DNA of 64,000 nucleotides from Malonomonas sp036526255 (GTDB taxonomy: Bacteria; Desulfobacterota; Desulfuromonadia; Desulfuromonadales; Geopsychrobacteraceae), in assembly GCA_036526255.1 (NCBI GenBank), contig DATCYW010000080.1:62001-126000 (forward strand), given 5' to 3'. Below, one piece after another: positions 24,494 to 33,292 of this stretch. Under the pieces are notes generated by a model. The model saw only the letters and a program-made list of their open reading frames with translations. It was not told the origin of the DNA and made no database searches. Position 1 is the first letter of the stretch. Each line of letters begins with the position of its first letter. The position numbers and the translations under genes are program-made.

Positions 24494-24515
24494 GTCCAGG
24501 CAGCAGCGCCTGGAC
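24494..24515. repeat. Inverted repeat upstream of eno
   Basis: GTCCAGGC (24494-24501), a six-base loop, and GCCTGGAC (24508-24515): a perfect eight-base stem with no T tract on either side. It may be an operator or a leader stem for eno. Confidence 0.4.
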
Positions 24516-24602
24516 AGTGCATGCGCAGAAACAGGGCTTATTTATAGCACAGGCTTTGCCATTGTGAAGCCGTTTTTCATAGATTTTCTCCCTTGGTGGC
24601 AG

Positions 24603-25658
24603 ATGAAAATTCCACAGCTCAGTATCCTTGTTCCCGTGCTGAATGAACGCCAGCAATTGCCGGAACTGATTGCCAACCTTGAAAAGCAGGCGGATGTCGA
24701 CTGTGAACTGCTGATCTGCGACGGCGGTTCGACGGATGGCAGTCTGGAATGGTTACAGCAATTACAGTCTGCATTGCCGTTGCGGATTCTACATTCGCCG
24801 CCGGGGCGGGGGCGGCAAATGAACCTGGCCGCAGAGCAGGCCAATGGCGAGTGGTTATTGTTTCTGCATGTCGACAGCCGCTTTTCTGATCCACTGGCGC
24901 TCAGCAAGGGGCTCAGCATTCTGCAGCAGTCATTCAGTAAGCAGCTTGCCGGACATTTTTCCCTGAAGTTCCGGCGCAGCACAGCTGAGCCTTCGGCCAG
25001 CTATTATTATTATGAATGGAAGGCCCGGCTTGGTCGACCGGAGACCATTCATGGCGATCAGGGTTTTCTGCTGCAGCGCGATTTCTTTTTCCAGCTAGGG
25101 CGTTACCGCGAAGATCTGCCGGTGATGGAGGATACCGATTTTGCCGAACGGTTGAGCGAGATCGGGCGCTGGCAGCTGCTGCCGGCAGAGCTGAGTACCT
25201 CGGCACGTCGCTTCGAAGTCGAGGGGCTCTGGCAGCGTCAGCTGCTCGGGGCGCTGATTATGTGTTTTCGCGATATCGGCTTTACGGAGTTTTTTGATGC
25301 TGCGCCCGATGTTTACCGCCAGCAATCCAAAACCGGGAAGCTACGGATCCGGCCGTTCTTTTGCTTGATCCGTCAGCTGTTTGCCGAACTCAACTGGCGT
25401 GACCGTTGGCGGGTCTGGCGGCGCAGCGGCGCTTACGTGCGCAAGCATGCCTGGCAGCTCAGTTTTGCTATCGACGCCCGGCGGGCTTTTCGCAACGGGC
25501 TGCCGGTCGGGCAGGGGCAGCCGCTTTTTACGCGCTGGTTTGAGCCGGTTTACGATCTGTTGACCGATAACCCCGTTGGTCGCTTGCTGGCGACGCTGCT
25601 GTTGTATCTGTGGTTTCTCTGTACCGGGGTCTGGTTGCGGACGCAGGAAAAAACCTGA
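24603..25658 (+). CDS. Family 2 glycosyltransferase
   Basis: A 351-residue GT-A glycosyltransferase with N-terminal QLSILVPVLNERQQLP, the nucleotide-sugar motif CDGGSTDGSLEWL and an aspartate in FLHVDSRF. HGDQGFLLQRDFFFQLG and EDTDFAERL match the acceptor-side blocks of the family. The C-terminus has a hydrophobic segment (GRLLATLLLYLWFLCTGVWL) that may anchor it to the membrane. The ATG at 24603 is preferred since family members begin right before the SILVP strand; GTG at 24564 is in frame but has no ribosome site. The acceptor is unknown; lipid or surface-polysaccharide work is likely. Confidence 0.82.
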   Translation: MKIPQLSILVPVLNERQQLPELIANLEKQADVDCELLICDGGSTDGSLEWLQQLQSALPLRILHSPPGRGRQMNLAAEQANGEWLLFLHVDSRFSDPLALSKGLSILQQSFSKQLAGHFSLKFRRSTAEPSASYYYYEWKARLGRPETIHGDQGFLLQRDFFFQLGRYREDLPVMEDTDFAERLSEIGRWQLLPAELSTSARRFEVEGLWQRQLLGALIMCFRDIGFTEFFDAAPDVYRQQSKTGKLRIRPFFCLIRQLFAELNWRDRWRVWRRSGAYVRKHAWQLSFAIDARRAFRNGLPVGQGQPLFTRWFEPVYDLLTDNPVGRLLATLLLYLWFLCTGVWLRTQEKT

Positions 25659-25702
25659 CGGGCGCAGTTTGATCTCTTTCGGGGCTCCTGTGAGGCTGTC
25701 GG

Positions 25703-25730
25703 TTTACTTCAACAGGGCATTTGTTATATT
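25703..25730 (+). promoter_or_regulatory. Promoter of the patatin-like gene
   Basis: TTTACT (25703-25708), 16-base spacer, TATATT (25725-25730) with an upstream TG that makes an extended -10. It lies 58 bases before the patatin start. Confidence 0.5.
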
Positions 25731-25788
25731 CATGTCTGATCATCGACTCAGAGGATCTATTCTTTTGTTAATGAGGCAGGACGATTAA

Positions 25789-26670
25789 ATGCAGCTGACT
25801 GATTCCCGGCAAATCAAGCTGGTTCCGGTTCTTGCCGGCGGAGGTACCAGGCTCTCGGCCCATGTCGGCGTGCTGCAGGCGCTGGCCGATTTAGGTATCG
25901 GCTACCGACACATTGTCGGGGTGTCCGGCGGCAGCATCGTTGCAGCGCTGACTGCGCTGGGGTGGACACCGGCGGCGTTGCGTAATTTGGCCCTTGAAGA
26001 GAATTTCGCCCAGTTCAAGGGGTTGTCGCTGGTCAGCCTGCTGCGTGAGGGGGGGTTGTCATCGGGTGATCGGTTTGAACGCTGGATTGAGGAAAAAACC
26101 GAAGGCGCAACCTTCAGGGATGTGCCGGGTGAACTGCATATCGTCGCGACCGATGTCCGTTCGCAGTCGCCGGTTATTTTTGATCGCACTCACACGCCAG
26201 ACCTTAAAATTGCCCGCGCGGTCCGTTTTTCCATGGGGATTCCGCTGGTTTTTACCTTTAAACCCTATGCCGACAAGTTGCTCGTCGACGGCAGTATTCT
26301 GGCCGAGGATGCCCTGCGGCGTGACTGGGCTGAAGATGGCAGTCCCGCCTTCTTTTTCCGTATGCGCTCTCAGCAGCAAGGGGCCGCTTGTGACAAGCGG
26401 CCGTTTTTCTCGCTCCCCAGTTATCTGACCATGTTGATCCGCACCTTCATGACGTCGATCGCCAGAGAATATGTCAGGGATGCCTATTGGTCGAAGACGC
26501 TGCTGGTCGAGACGGGGAACATCTCGCCGCTTGAGTTCAACCTCAATCGGACGCAGAAAACCGTGCTTTATAACGCCGGTTATGAGCAGACCATGCATTA
26601 TCTGCCGATTAAACTCGGTCTTTCAGCCACGTCTTTAACCGCCGAATATCCTGCCCCATCGCTTGTCTGA
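25789..26670 (+). CDS. Patatin-like phospholipase
   Basis: A 293-residue serine lipid acyl hydrolase of the patatin family. The oxyanion-hole glycines (AGGGTRLSAHVGVL), the nucleophile elbow GVSGGS (serine at about residue 46) and the second catalytic residue in the LLVDGSI motif are all present, so the Ser-Asp dyad is intact. There is no signal peptide, so it should act in the cytoplasm or on the inner membrane face; a role in phospholipid turnover is inferred. The ATG at 25789 follows AGGACG. It has its own promoter and is read separately from the glycosyltransferase upstream. Confidence 0.88.
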   Translation: MQLTDSRQIKLVPVLAGGGTRLSAHVGVLQALADLGIGYRHIVGVSGGSIVAALTALGWTPAALRNLALEENFAQFKGLSLVSLLREGGLSSGDRFERWIEEKTEGATFRDVPGELHIVATDVRSQSPVIFDRTHTPDLKIARAVRFSMGIPLVFTFKPYADKLLVDGSILAEDALRRDWAEDGSPAFFFRMRSQQQGAACDKRPFFSLPSYLTMLIRTFMTSIAREYVRDAYWSKTLLVETGNISPLEFNLNRTQKTVLYNAGYEQTMHYLPIKLGLSATSLTAEYPAPSLV

Positions 26671-26712
26671 TCGTGTTTTTCACCGCTTGACCCTAGCGCG
26701 GTACTTTGCTAT

Positions 26713-26728
26713 ATCAAGAAAAGTTGAT
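26713..26728. promoter_or_regulatory. Candidate operator upstream of sahR-ahcY
   Basis: Inverted repeat ATCAA-(GAAAAG)-TTGAT, 27 bases before the regulator start. The spacing and symmetry suit an ArsR-type dimer and suggest autoregulation by the SahR-like protein. Assignment is by position and symmetry only. Confidence 0.5.
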
Positions 26729-26754
26729 TTATGCCGTTGCGGAGTTAAGCTGGT

Positions 26755-27669
26755 ATGCTCGATCTTTTTAAAGCCTTGGCGGATCAGACCCGTTTGCGCC
26801 TGCTGGCCATTCTGCAGCTAGGTGAATTCACCGTGCAGGAGCTGGTGGAAATTCTTGCCATGGGTCAATCGCGGATTTCCCGGCACCTGAAGATTCTGCA
26901 TGCTGCGGGGGTTGTGCAGGTCAAGCGCGAGGGGACCTGGGCCTATTACCGGCTGCAGCCGAGCGACCGGCTGTTTACGCAGATGCAGGTGTTATTGCAG
27001 GACTGCTGGGCAGGGCTGGAGGGGTACAGTCGTGACCGAACCGCACTGGCGTCAATTCTCGCCGCGCGGCGTAATCGCAGTCGCGAGTTTTTTGATCGTC
27101 ATGCGCGCCAGTGGGATCAGATGGCCCGTGAACTGCTGCCGGTTGCTGATTATTTGCCGCAGCTGTTTGCCCATATCCCGCAATGCGATAAGCTGCTTGA
27201 GGTTGGCGTCGGCACTGGTCAACTACTGCCGGCGCTGGCTGAAAAGGGGCGGCAGGTGATCGCGGTCGATCATTCGCCGGCGATGCTTGCTGCCGCCAGC
27301 GAGAGGCTCAGCGCTGGCGGACTTGAGTCGGTAGCGCTGCAATTGGGACAGATGGATGCTTTGCCGCTGCCGAGCGGCTCGATGGACGTGGCGATCATGA
27401 ACATGGCGCTGCATCATGCCCCCGATCCCGCAGCGGTCATCGCCGAGCTTGCACGGGTCTTGCGCGCCGGTGGCAAACTGGTGTTTTCTGATCTGCAGCG
27501 TCATCAAAATGAGTGGGTACGCGAACAGCTGGCCGATCAATGGCTCGGTTTCACCAGCGAAGATCTGCGCGACTGGTGCCTGGATGCCGGTCTTCAACAA
27601 ATAGAGACAGATGTCATCAGAGGACGGCCGGAAGAGCTTCCGGTGATCGTCCTCTGCGCCAGCAAATAA
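26755..27669 (+). CDS. sahR: SahR-like regulator: ArsR HTH fused to SAM-methyltransferase domain
   Basis: A 304-residue fusion. Residues 1-75 are an ArsR-type winged helix (helix-turn-helix at about 27-49, with QSRISRHLKIL as recognition helix). Residues about 110-300 are a class I methyltransferase fold with motif I LLEVGVGTGQLLPAL (from 147) and ALHHAPDPAAVIAELARVLRAGG. This architecture and the position directly upstream of ahcY match SahR, a regulator of the S-adenosylmethionine cycle known from proteobacteria that senses S-adenosylhomocysteine. The methyltransferase domain is therefore more likely a ligand sensor than an enzyme, though activity cannot be excluded. Confidence 0.82.
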   Translation: MLDLFKALADQTRLRLLAILQLGEFTVQELVEILAMGQSRISRHLKILHAAGVVQVKREGTWAYYRLQPSDRLFTQMQVLLQDCWAGLEGYSRDRTALASILAARRNRSREFFDRHARQWDQMARELLPVADYLPQLFAHIPQCDKLLEVGVGTGQLLPALAEKGRQVIAVDHSPAMLAAASERLSAGGLESVALQLGQMDALPLPSGSMDVAIMNMALHHAPDPAAVIAELARVLRAGGKLVFSDLQRHQNEWVREQLADQWLGFTSEDLRDWCLDAGLQQIETDVIRGRPEELPVIVLCASK

Positions 27670-27712
27670 CCGGCGGAGTCATGCCGTCATGAAGAAAAAG
27701 GAGAAAGAGCAA

Positions 27713-29149
27713 ATGGGTTTTCAGGATTTTAAAGTCAAAGACCTCTCACTGGCTGAATGGGGTCGTAAAGAGATAGAGCTGGCACAGGTTGAGATGCCGG
27801 GGCTGATGGCGCTGCGCGAAGAATACGCCGGTCAGGCTCCCTTGCAGGGCGCACTGATATCGGGTTCTCTGCATATGACCATCCAGACCGCCGTGTTGAT
27901 CGAGACCCTGGTCGAGCTGGGGGCGAGGGTGCGCTGGTGCTCCTGTAATATCTTCTCAACCCAGGACCACGCCGCCGCCGCGGTGGCTGTCGGGCCGAAC
28001 GGCACGCTGGACGATCCGCAAGGGGTGCCGGTTTACGCCTGGAAAGGGGAGACCCTTGAAGAATACTGGTGGTGCACCGAGCAGGCGCTGATCTGGCCGG
28101 ACGGCGAGTATCCGAACATGATTCTGGATGATGGCGGCGACGCCACCATGTTCGTGCTTAAAGGCAGCGAATGGTCAAAGGATGCGGTACCGAATGTGAC
28201 CGAGGATGATCCGGAAGATTGGCGTGAGCTGGTGCAGCGGCTGGAGAAATCGATCATCAGCGACGCTCAGCGCTGGATCAAGACCGCAGCAGCGATCAAA
28301 GGGGTGACCGAAGAGACCACCACCGGCGTTCATCGTCTGCACCAGATGGCGGCTGAAGGCAGCCTGTTGTTCCCGGCGATGAACGTCAACGACGCTGTGA
28401 CCAAGTCGAAGTTCGACAATGTTTACGGCTGCCGTCACTCACTGGTTGACGGCATCATGCGGGCGACCGACGTCATGCTCTCCGGCAAGGTCGCGGTCGT
28501 CTGCGGTTATGGCGATGTCGGCAAGGGCTGCTGCCAGTCGCTGCGCGGCCAGGGTTCGCGGGTTATCGTCACTGAGATCGATCCGATCTGTGCGCTGCAG
28601 GCGTTGATGGAGGGTTACGAGGTCAAGCGGATTGAGGATGTTCTCGATTACGCCGACATCTACGTGACGACCACCGGCAACAAGGACGTCATCACGCTGG
28701 AGCACATGCGGCAGATGAAGAACAACGCCATTGTCGGTAATATCGGCCACTTCGACAACGAAATCGAAATGGCGGCGATGGAGAAGGACAGCAGCGTCAA
28801 GCGGATAAATATCAAGCCGCAGGTCGACCGCTGGGTGTTTGAGGACGGTCACGGCGTCATCGTGCTGGCCGAAGGGCGTCTGCTGAACCTTGGCTGCGCG
28901 ACCGGTCATCCGAGCTTCGTCATGTCGAACTCCTTCACCAATCAGGTGATGGCGCAGATTGAGCTGTTCAACAATGCACAGAACTACGAGAATAAAGTTT
29001 ATGTGCTGCCAAAGCAGCTTGATGAAAAGGTCGCCCGGTTGCATCTGGACAAGCTTGGCGCGAAACTGACGGTGCTGAGCGACGAGCAGTCCAGATATCT
29101 GGGTATCCCGGTTCAGGGGCCTTACAAGCCGGATACCTACCGCTACTAA
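27713..29149 (+). CDS. ahcY: S-adenosylhomocysteinase
   Basis: Hydrolyses S-adenosylhomocysteine to adenosine and homocysteine, removing the inhibitor left by methyltransferases; 478 residues. The NAD-binding motif VAVVCGYGDVGKGCCQSLRGQG and the substrate-side NIFSTQDHAAAA and HRLHQM blocks are typical, and the C-terminus ends PYKPDTYRY as in the family (K and Y act at the NAD site). The ATG at 27713 is preferred over ATG 27689 because AAGGAG lies nine bases before it and it yields MGFQDFKVKDLSLAEWG. It forms an operon with the SahR-like gene 43 bases upstream. Confidence 0.96.
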   Translation: MGFQDFKVKDLSLAEWGRKEIELAQVEMPGLMALREEYAGQAPLQGALISGSLHMTIQTAVLIETLVELGARVRWCSCNIFSTQDHAAAAVAVGPNGTLDDPQGVPVYAWKGETLEEYWWCTEQALIWPDGEYPNMILDDGGDATMFVLKGSEWSKDAVPNVTEDDPEDWRELVQRLEKSIISDAQRWIKTAAAIKGVTEETTTGVHRLHQMAAEGSLLFPAMNVNDAVTKSKFDNVYGCRHSLVDGIMRATDVMLSGKVAVVCGYGDVGKGCCQSLRGQGSRVIVTEIDPICALQALMEGYEVKRIEDVLDYADIYVTTTGNKDVITLEHMRQMKNNAIVGNIGHFDNEIEMAAMEKDSSVKRINIKPQVDRWVFEDGHGVIVLAEGRLLNLGCATGHPSFVMSNSFTNQVMAQIELFNNAQNYENKVYVLPKQLDEKVARLHLDKLGAKLTVLSDEQSRYLGIPVQGPYKPDTYRY

Positions 29150-29157
29150 GCAAGCAT

Positions 29158-29197
29158 ACGCCCGGTCAGCAGCAGCTGGCCGGGCGTGATTGTTTCT
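29158..29197 (+). terminator. Terminator of sahR-ahcY
   Basis: ACGCCCGG (29158-29165) pairs with CCGGGCGT (29180-29187) with an inner CAGC/GCTG stem, then GATTGTTTCT. The T tract is imperfect. Confidence 0.7.
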
Positions 29198-29218
29198 GGC
29201 TGGATTCCCGCGTTAAAG

Positions 29219-29809
29219 CTAGAAGATCAACATCTCTTTTTCAGCATAGATCACGGCGAAGATAGAAGCCGGCTTTTCACCGTGGCAGGCAACGACATGC
29301 GGCAGACTCGAATCGTAATAGATTGAATCGCCGGGGTTGAGGATGTCAGTGTGGTCAGCAAGTGTCACCTTGATCTGCCCTTCGACGACAAAGATGATCT
29401 CTTCGCCGGCATGTTGGTTCGGCTGCACCGGCGTTTCTCCGGTTGGCGACAGGGTGACCATGAACGGCTCCATCTTCCGGTTCTGCTTCTGATGACCAAG
29501 CGATTCATAGCTGTAGCCGCCGGACTGGCCGCTGGCAGAACTGAAGCGGGAGACGCTCTTGCGGTCGTCACTGCGGACGATGCAGAATGATGAGTCCGCG
29601 CTGTCACCGAACAGGCTGCCGATGCTGACTTTGAAGGTATTCGCCAGGCTGACAATGTTTCCCAGCGGCGGCGAGATGCTGCCGTCTTCAATTCCGGAAA
29701 TGACCGACTCGGCTATGCCTGAACTTTTGGCGACATCGGCTATAGAGGCCCCCTTTTTAAGTCTCAGGTTCTTGATCTTCTCGCCAATTTTCACAGTTTG
29801 TTCCGACAT
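29219..29809 (-). CDS. XRE-family regulator with cupin sensor domain
   Basis: A 196-residue transcription regulator: an N-terminal HTH (about residues 8-62, KIKNLRLKKGASIADVAKSSG) and a C-terminal cupin-2 barrel (about 115-190, HAGEEIIFVVEGQIKV and PGDSIYYDSSLPH). HTH-cupin proteins usually control a metabolic gene near them in response to a small ligand, but no obvious target sits next door; the convergent gene is ahcY and the upstream genes are lptFG. A promoter and an overlapping palindrome lie just upstream, consistent with autoregulation. The cupin metal-site histidines are partly retained (H in NQHAGEE and LPHVVACH). Confidence 0.87.
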   Translation of the reverse strand: MSEQTVKIGEKIKNLRLKKGASIADVAKSSGIAESVISGIEDGSISPPLGNIVSLANTFKVSIGSLFGDSADSSFCIVRSDDRKSVSRFSSASGQSGGYSYESLGHQKQNRKMEPFMVTLSPTGETPVQPNQHAGEEIIFVVEGQIKVTLADHTDILNPGDSIYYDSSLPHVVACHGEKPASIFAVIYAEKEMLIF

Positions 29810-29865
29810 CGCCTCACTCCTTTGTCAGCAGATTGAATGACAGAAAACTTCTCAACCCCGAATTG

Positions 29866-29887
29866 AACTGTTTTGCGTAAAGCAGTT
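29866..29887. promoter_or_regulatory. Palindromic operator candidate for the XRE-cupin regulator
   Basis: A 22-base near-perfect palindrome (AACTGTTTTGC / GTAAAGCAGTT) just downstream of the regulator's -10 box, near the expected transcription start. One wobble mismatch. Confidence 0.6.
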
Positions 29888-29889
29888 AA

Positions 29890-29918
29890 ATTGAACGTCA
29901 GCAGACTTTGCCTGTCAA
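29890..29918 (-). promoter_or_regulatory. Promoter of the XRE-cupin gene
   Basis: Minus-strand consensus TTGACA (29913-29918), 17-base spacer, TTCAAT (29890-29895). It begins immediately after the lptG stop, so the regulator is uncoupled from lptFG. Confidence 0.7.
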
Positions 29919-29919
29919 C

Positions 29920-31002
29920 CTATTCCTTTACACTTAGTAGCATCCAGACTCCGACCATCAGAAAGATGATGTTGCTGGTCCAGGCGGCAACCGTCGGCGG
30001 CAGTGCGGCTGAATAGCCGAAGGCGGTGACAGTTGACTGCAGGATGAAGTAGACGACGCCAATCGCCAGGCTCAGGCCGATGCCGAGCGCGATATTGCTG
30101 CCGCGGCCGCGTTGCAGCGCAAAAGGCACCCCGAGAAAGGCCATGATCAGGCAGGTAAAGGGGGCCGCCAGGCGGTTATGCATGTCAACCCGATGGCGAG
30201 TCGCGTCGTAACCTTCCAGCTCAAGTCGCGTGACCAGCCGCTGCAGCTGTTGAAAGTTCAGCTCGTTGTTGCTCTTTTCGCTGAGGGTAAAATCCTGCGG
30301 CGTGCGGCCGATATCGAGACTGGCATCGGTTTCACTGACTGTCGCCAGCAGGTCGCCGGTCTGCGGGTCGAAGCTGCGCCGCTCCAGTTGCTGTGCCTGC
30401 CAACGCTCATTATCGTAGCTCAGGCTGGGGATTTCCAGCCGCTCGCGCAGCCGGGAATTGCGGTCGATATTGAAAATGGTCACTCCCTCCAGTGTCTGCT
30501 GGGCGGGATTGGCCAGGGTGATCTTGATAATCCGTTCATTGTCACGGTACCAAATTTCATCCCGGGTCAACGAAACCTGCAGGTTCCCCTTCAGTTTGAC
30601 TTCGAGCAGCTGATTCAGGGCTTTGGCGTTGAGCGGTACGATGAATTCATTCAGCAGCAACAACAAAATCGACAGCAGCAGCGCCAGCGCCATAAACGGC
30701 TGGACGATTTTCCATAGACTGATACCACAGGCGCGCATGGCGGTGACTTCGTTGGTCCGGCCGAGGCTGCCCAATGTCAGCACCACAGTCATCAGGATCG
30801 CCAGCGGCATGATCTGCGCGAGAATGATCGGGATGCTGTTGAGCAGATAGGTCAGATAATCGGCCAGACTGGCTTTGTGGTCGATAAAGTCACTGATCTT
30901 TTCAAAGAAATCGATCAGCAGGTAGATGCCGATAAAAGCGCCGATGCTCAGCAGCAGGATGCGCAGAAAATGCTTCAGCAGGAAGATATTGATCAGTTTC
31001 AC
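29920..31002 (-). CDS. lptG: LPS export permease LptG
   Basis: One of the two membrane permeases of the LptB2FG complex that pulls lipopolysaccharide out of the inner membrane and feeds it to LptC/LptA. 360 residues, YjgP/YjgQ fold: three transmembrane helices, a periplasmic beta-jellyroll (about residues 120-265), then three more helices. LGSLGRTNEVTAMRACGISLWKIVQPF is the coupling-helix region that contacts the ATPase. It overlaps lptF by four bases and is the second gene of the pair; assignment as G rather than F rests on order and on the shorter N-terminal helix. LptB is not in the window. Confidence 0.9.
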   Translation of the reverse strand: MKLINIFLLKHFLRILLLSIGAFIGIYLLIDFFEKISDFIDHKASLADYLTYLLNSIPIILAQIMPLAILMTVVLTLGSLGRTNEVTAMRACGISLWKIVQPFMALALLLSILLLLLNEFIVPLNAKALNQLLEVKLKGNLQVSLTRDEIWYRDNERIIKITLANPAQQTLEGVTIFNIDRNSRLRERLEIPSLSYDNERWQAQQLERRSFDPQTGDLLATVSETDASLDIGRTPQDFTLSEKSNNELNFQQLQRLVTRLELEGYDATRHRVDMHNRLAAPFTCLIMAFLGVPFALQRGRGSNIALGIGLSLAIGVVYFILQSTVTAFGYSAALPPTVAAWTSNIIFLMVGVWMLLSVKE

Positions 31003-32174
31003 TTCTGCTCCCTTTGCGGTTTGCGTTGCAACAGGGCGGCAAGCTGCGGCAAAAGTTTCAGCGGCCGCTCAACGGCGGTGCGGTGCAGAAAATAGCTGCC
31101 ACCGCAGAGGAAGCAGATATTTGGCAGCCAGAGGGCGACAGCGACCGGGACCATCCCTTTGCCGGCAATGGTGCTGGCAATGCTCAGCAGCAGGTAGTAA
31201 ACCAGTGAAATGGCCAGCGCCAGGGCAAATCCGGCGCCTTTTCCCGAACGATTGGATTGCAGGCCCAGCGGCACGCCGACCAGCGCGAAGACCAGCGGCG
31301 CAAAGGCGATGGCAATCCGCTTGTGTTTTTCGACTGCCAGACGCAACAGGTCTTTGGTGCTTTTGCTGTCACGCTGCGCAGTCTGCAGTTCGCTCCAGGA
31401 CAGCTCGCCGCGTGAGCGGTGACGCCCCTCGGCTGCGGCCAGTTGATTGCCCAGGTCGAGGTTGATACTGTAATTACTGAAACCGATCAGCTGGTAGGTA
31501 GAGTTGTTGTTTCCTTTTGGCTGCCGGTGGATGCTGCCGTTGTTCAGCTGCAGGGTCATGCTGTAGTTGCTCGGATCGGGGATGAAGCGTCCCTGCTGGG
31601 CGAGGATGGTCGCCGAAGTTTCTCCTTCGCGTTCATCAGAAATAAACACGTTCTGCATGATGCCACGTCGTTCATCCATGCCACCGGCATAGAGGACGAT
31701 GCCGTCAAAATCGTCGTTGAAGACGCCGGCGCGGATGCCGACGCTGGCACGGTTGGAGGCAATTTCGAACAGCTTGCCGCGAAAGGCACTTTTCCCAGCG
31801 GGCTCAACGCTGATGGTTAACCAAGCGGTCAGCAGGGAGCAGCAGAAGGCCAGGATCAGCACCGGCTTGAGTAAGCTGTAAAGGCTGATCCCGGAAGCCT
31901 TTAAGGCGATGAATTCGCTGTCAGCGGAAAATCGGCCGAAGGCGAGCAGAATTCCGAGCAGAAATGACAGCGGCACCGTGATGCTGAAAAAGGTCGGCAG
32001 CAGATAGCTGAACAGCTGCAGCATCTCGCCCAGCGGCACCCCTTTGTTGATGACCAGTTCGGTCAATCGAGGGATCCGTCCCATCAGCAGGACAAAGGTA
32101 AAAATCAGCAGGCTCAGCAGCGCCGGAAGGCTGATTTCCTTGAGGATATAGCGATGTATTCTCAGGTTTGGCAT
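30999..32174 (-). CDS. lptF: LPS export permease LptF
   Basis: Partner of LptG in the LptB2FG lipopolysaccharide extractor; 391 residues with the same three-helix, jellyroll, three-helix layout. The N-terminal helix follows MPNLRIHRYILKEISLPALL, and the coupling region is FSADSEFIALKASGISLYSLLKP. It is the first gene of the lptF-lptG operon and overlaps lptG by four bases. The 240 bases between it and rpsB hold both upstream regions; the rpsB promoter is clear but no equally good lptF promoter was found. Presence of the pair shows that the organism has an LPS-type outer membrane. Confidence 0.9.
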   Translation of the reverse strand: MPNLRIHRYILKEISLPALLSLLIFTFVLLMGRIPRLTELVINKGVPLGEMLQLFSYLLPTFFSITVPLSFLLGILLAFGRFSADSEFIALKASGISLYSLLKPVLILAFCCSLLTAWLTISVEPAGKSAFRGKLFEIASNRASVGIRAGVFNDDFDGIVLYAGGMDERRGIMQNVFISDEREGETSATILAQQGRFIPDPSNYSMTLQLNNGSIHRQPKGNNNSTYQLIGFSNYSINLDLGNQLAAAEGRHRSRGELSWSELQTAQRDSKSTKDLLRLAVEKHKRIAIAFAPLVFALVGVPLGLQSNRSGKGAGFALALAISLVYYLLLSIASTIAGKGMVPVAVALWLPNICFLCGGSYFLHRTAVERPLKLLPQLAALLQRKPQREQK

Positions 32175-32265
32175 GGTGGCGCATGTTAGTACAGCGATTG
32201 CATTCTGTAAATACAGTAAACCCTGTGGGGTGCAGTAAGTTGCAGCTTTACGAGAAAATTTTCAC

Positions 32266-32294
32266 TTGCCTGCTACCCGGGTCGGTGGTATAGA
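32266..32294 (+). promoter_or_regulatory. Promoter of rpsB-tsf
   Basis: TTGCCT (32266-32271), 17-base spacer, TATAGA (32289-32294). It leaves a leader of about 113 bases before rpsB, long enough for ribosomal-protein feedback control, though no known motif was recognised in it. Confidence 0.7.
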
Positions 32295-32414
32295 CGTGCA
32301 GTTGTTCACTACACACGTTTCAGGATCCGGACAGGGTGGTTCTCGGCAATAGCACGAGGCCTGCCGGAGATGACTGAAGCGGAGGAATCTAACCAAAGTA
32401 CAGGAGTAAAGAAA

Positions 32415-33233
32415 ATGGCCCAAATCACCATGAAGCAACTGCTTGAAGCCGGCGTTCACTTCGGTCACCAGACCAAGCGCTGGAACCCGAAAATGAAACC
32501 TTACATCTTCGGCGCACGTAACGGTATCTACATCATCGACCTGCAGAAGACCGTGCGTTACTTCCGCAACGCCTGCCAGTTTATCCAGGACACCGTCGCC
32601 AAAGGCGAGAAAGTCCTGTTCGTCGGGACCAAAAAGCAGGCTCAGGACGCCATCATGGAAGAGTCGCTGCGCGCCGACCAGTACTTCGTCAATAACCGCT
32701 GGTTGGGCGGTATGCTGACCAACTTCACCACCATCAAGGCCAGTATCGACCGCTTGAAGAAGATCGAAGCGATGATCGCTGACGGCACCATTGAGCAGTA
32801 CACCAAGAAAGAGGCTCTGGAGCTGGAGCGTGAGCGGATCAAGCTGGAGAGAAACCTTGGTGGTATCAAGAATATGGCCAAGCTGCCGGGCGCTATCTTC
32901 ATTATCGATCCGAAAAAAGAAGCGATCGCCGTTCAGGAAGCCAACCGTCTCGGTATTCCGGTGGTTGCCGTGGTTGATACCAACTGTGATCCCGACAATA
33001 TCGATTACATCATTCCGGGTAATGACGATGCCATCCGTGCCATCCGTCTGTTCGCCAGCATGATGGCTGAGTCCTGTGTCGAAGGGAACCAGCGTCGCAA
33101 AGACAAGAAACAGACCGACGCCGAAGGCAAGGACGAGCCGGTTGTTGCGGCTGCACCAGCTGCACCGGCTGCTCCGGCCGCCGCAGTCGAAGCGGCTCCG
33201 GTTGCTGCAGAGGTTGCACCGACTGCCGAGTAA
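32415..33233 (+). CDS. rpsB: 30S ribosomal protein S2
   Basis: Small-subunit ribosomal protein S2, 272 residues. MAQITMKQLLEAGVHFGHQTKRWNPKM at the start (the family signature; ATG at 32415 behind CAGGAG) and LPGAIFIIDPKKEAIAVQEANRLGIPVVAVVDTN later are unmistakable. An in-frame start at 32370 is rejected as it lacks a ribosome site. The last 40 residues are an Ala/Pro/Glu-rich tail not present in E. coli S2, similar to extensions seen in other Desulfuromonadales-like proteins. First gene of the rpsB-tsf-pyrH-frr translation cluster. Confidence 0.98.
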   Translation: MAQITMKQLLEAGVHFGHQTKRWNPKMKPYIFGARNGIYIIDLQKTVRYFRNACQFIQDTVAKGEKVLFVGTKKQAQDAIMEESLRADQYFVNNRWLGGMLTNFTTIKASIDRLKKIEAMIADGTIEQYTKKEALELERERIKLERNLGGIKNMAKLPGAIFIIDPKKEAIAVQEANRLGIPVVAVVDTNCDPDNIDYIIPGNDDAIRAIRLFASMMAESCVEGNQRRKDKKQTDAEGKDEPVVAAAPAAPAAPAAAVEAAPVAAEVAPTAE

Positions 33234-33270
33234 TCGGTAGCAAATTAAAGCATGAATAGCGTAAGGCCTG

Positions 33271-33292
33271 CGGCCGGGCTTAGGTCCGGCCG
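33271..33292. repeat. Hairpin between rpsB and tsf
   Basis: CGGCCGG (33271-33277) and CCGGCCG (33286-33292) with an eight-base loop, no T tract. It probably stabilises or processes the shared mRNA and is unlikely to be a full terminator. Confidence 0.5.
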
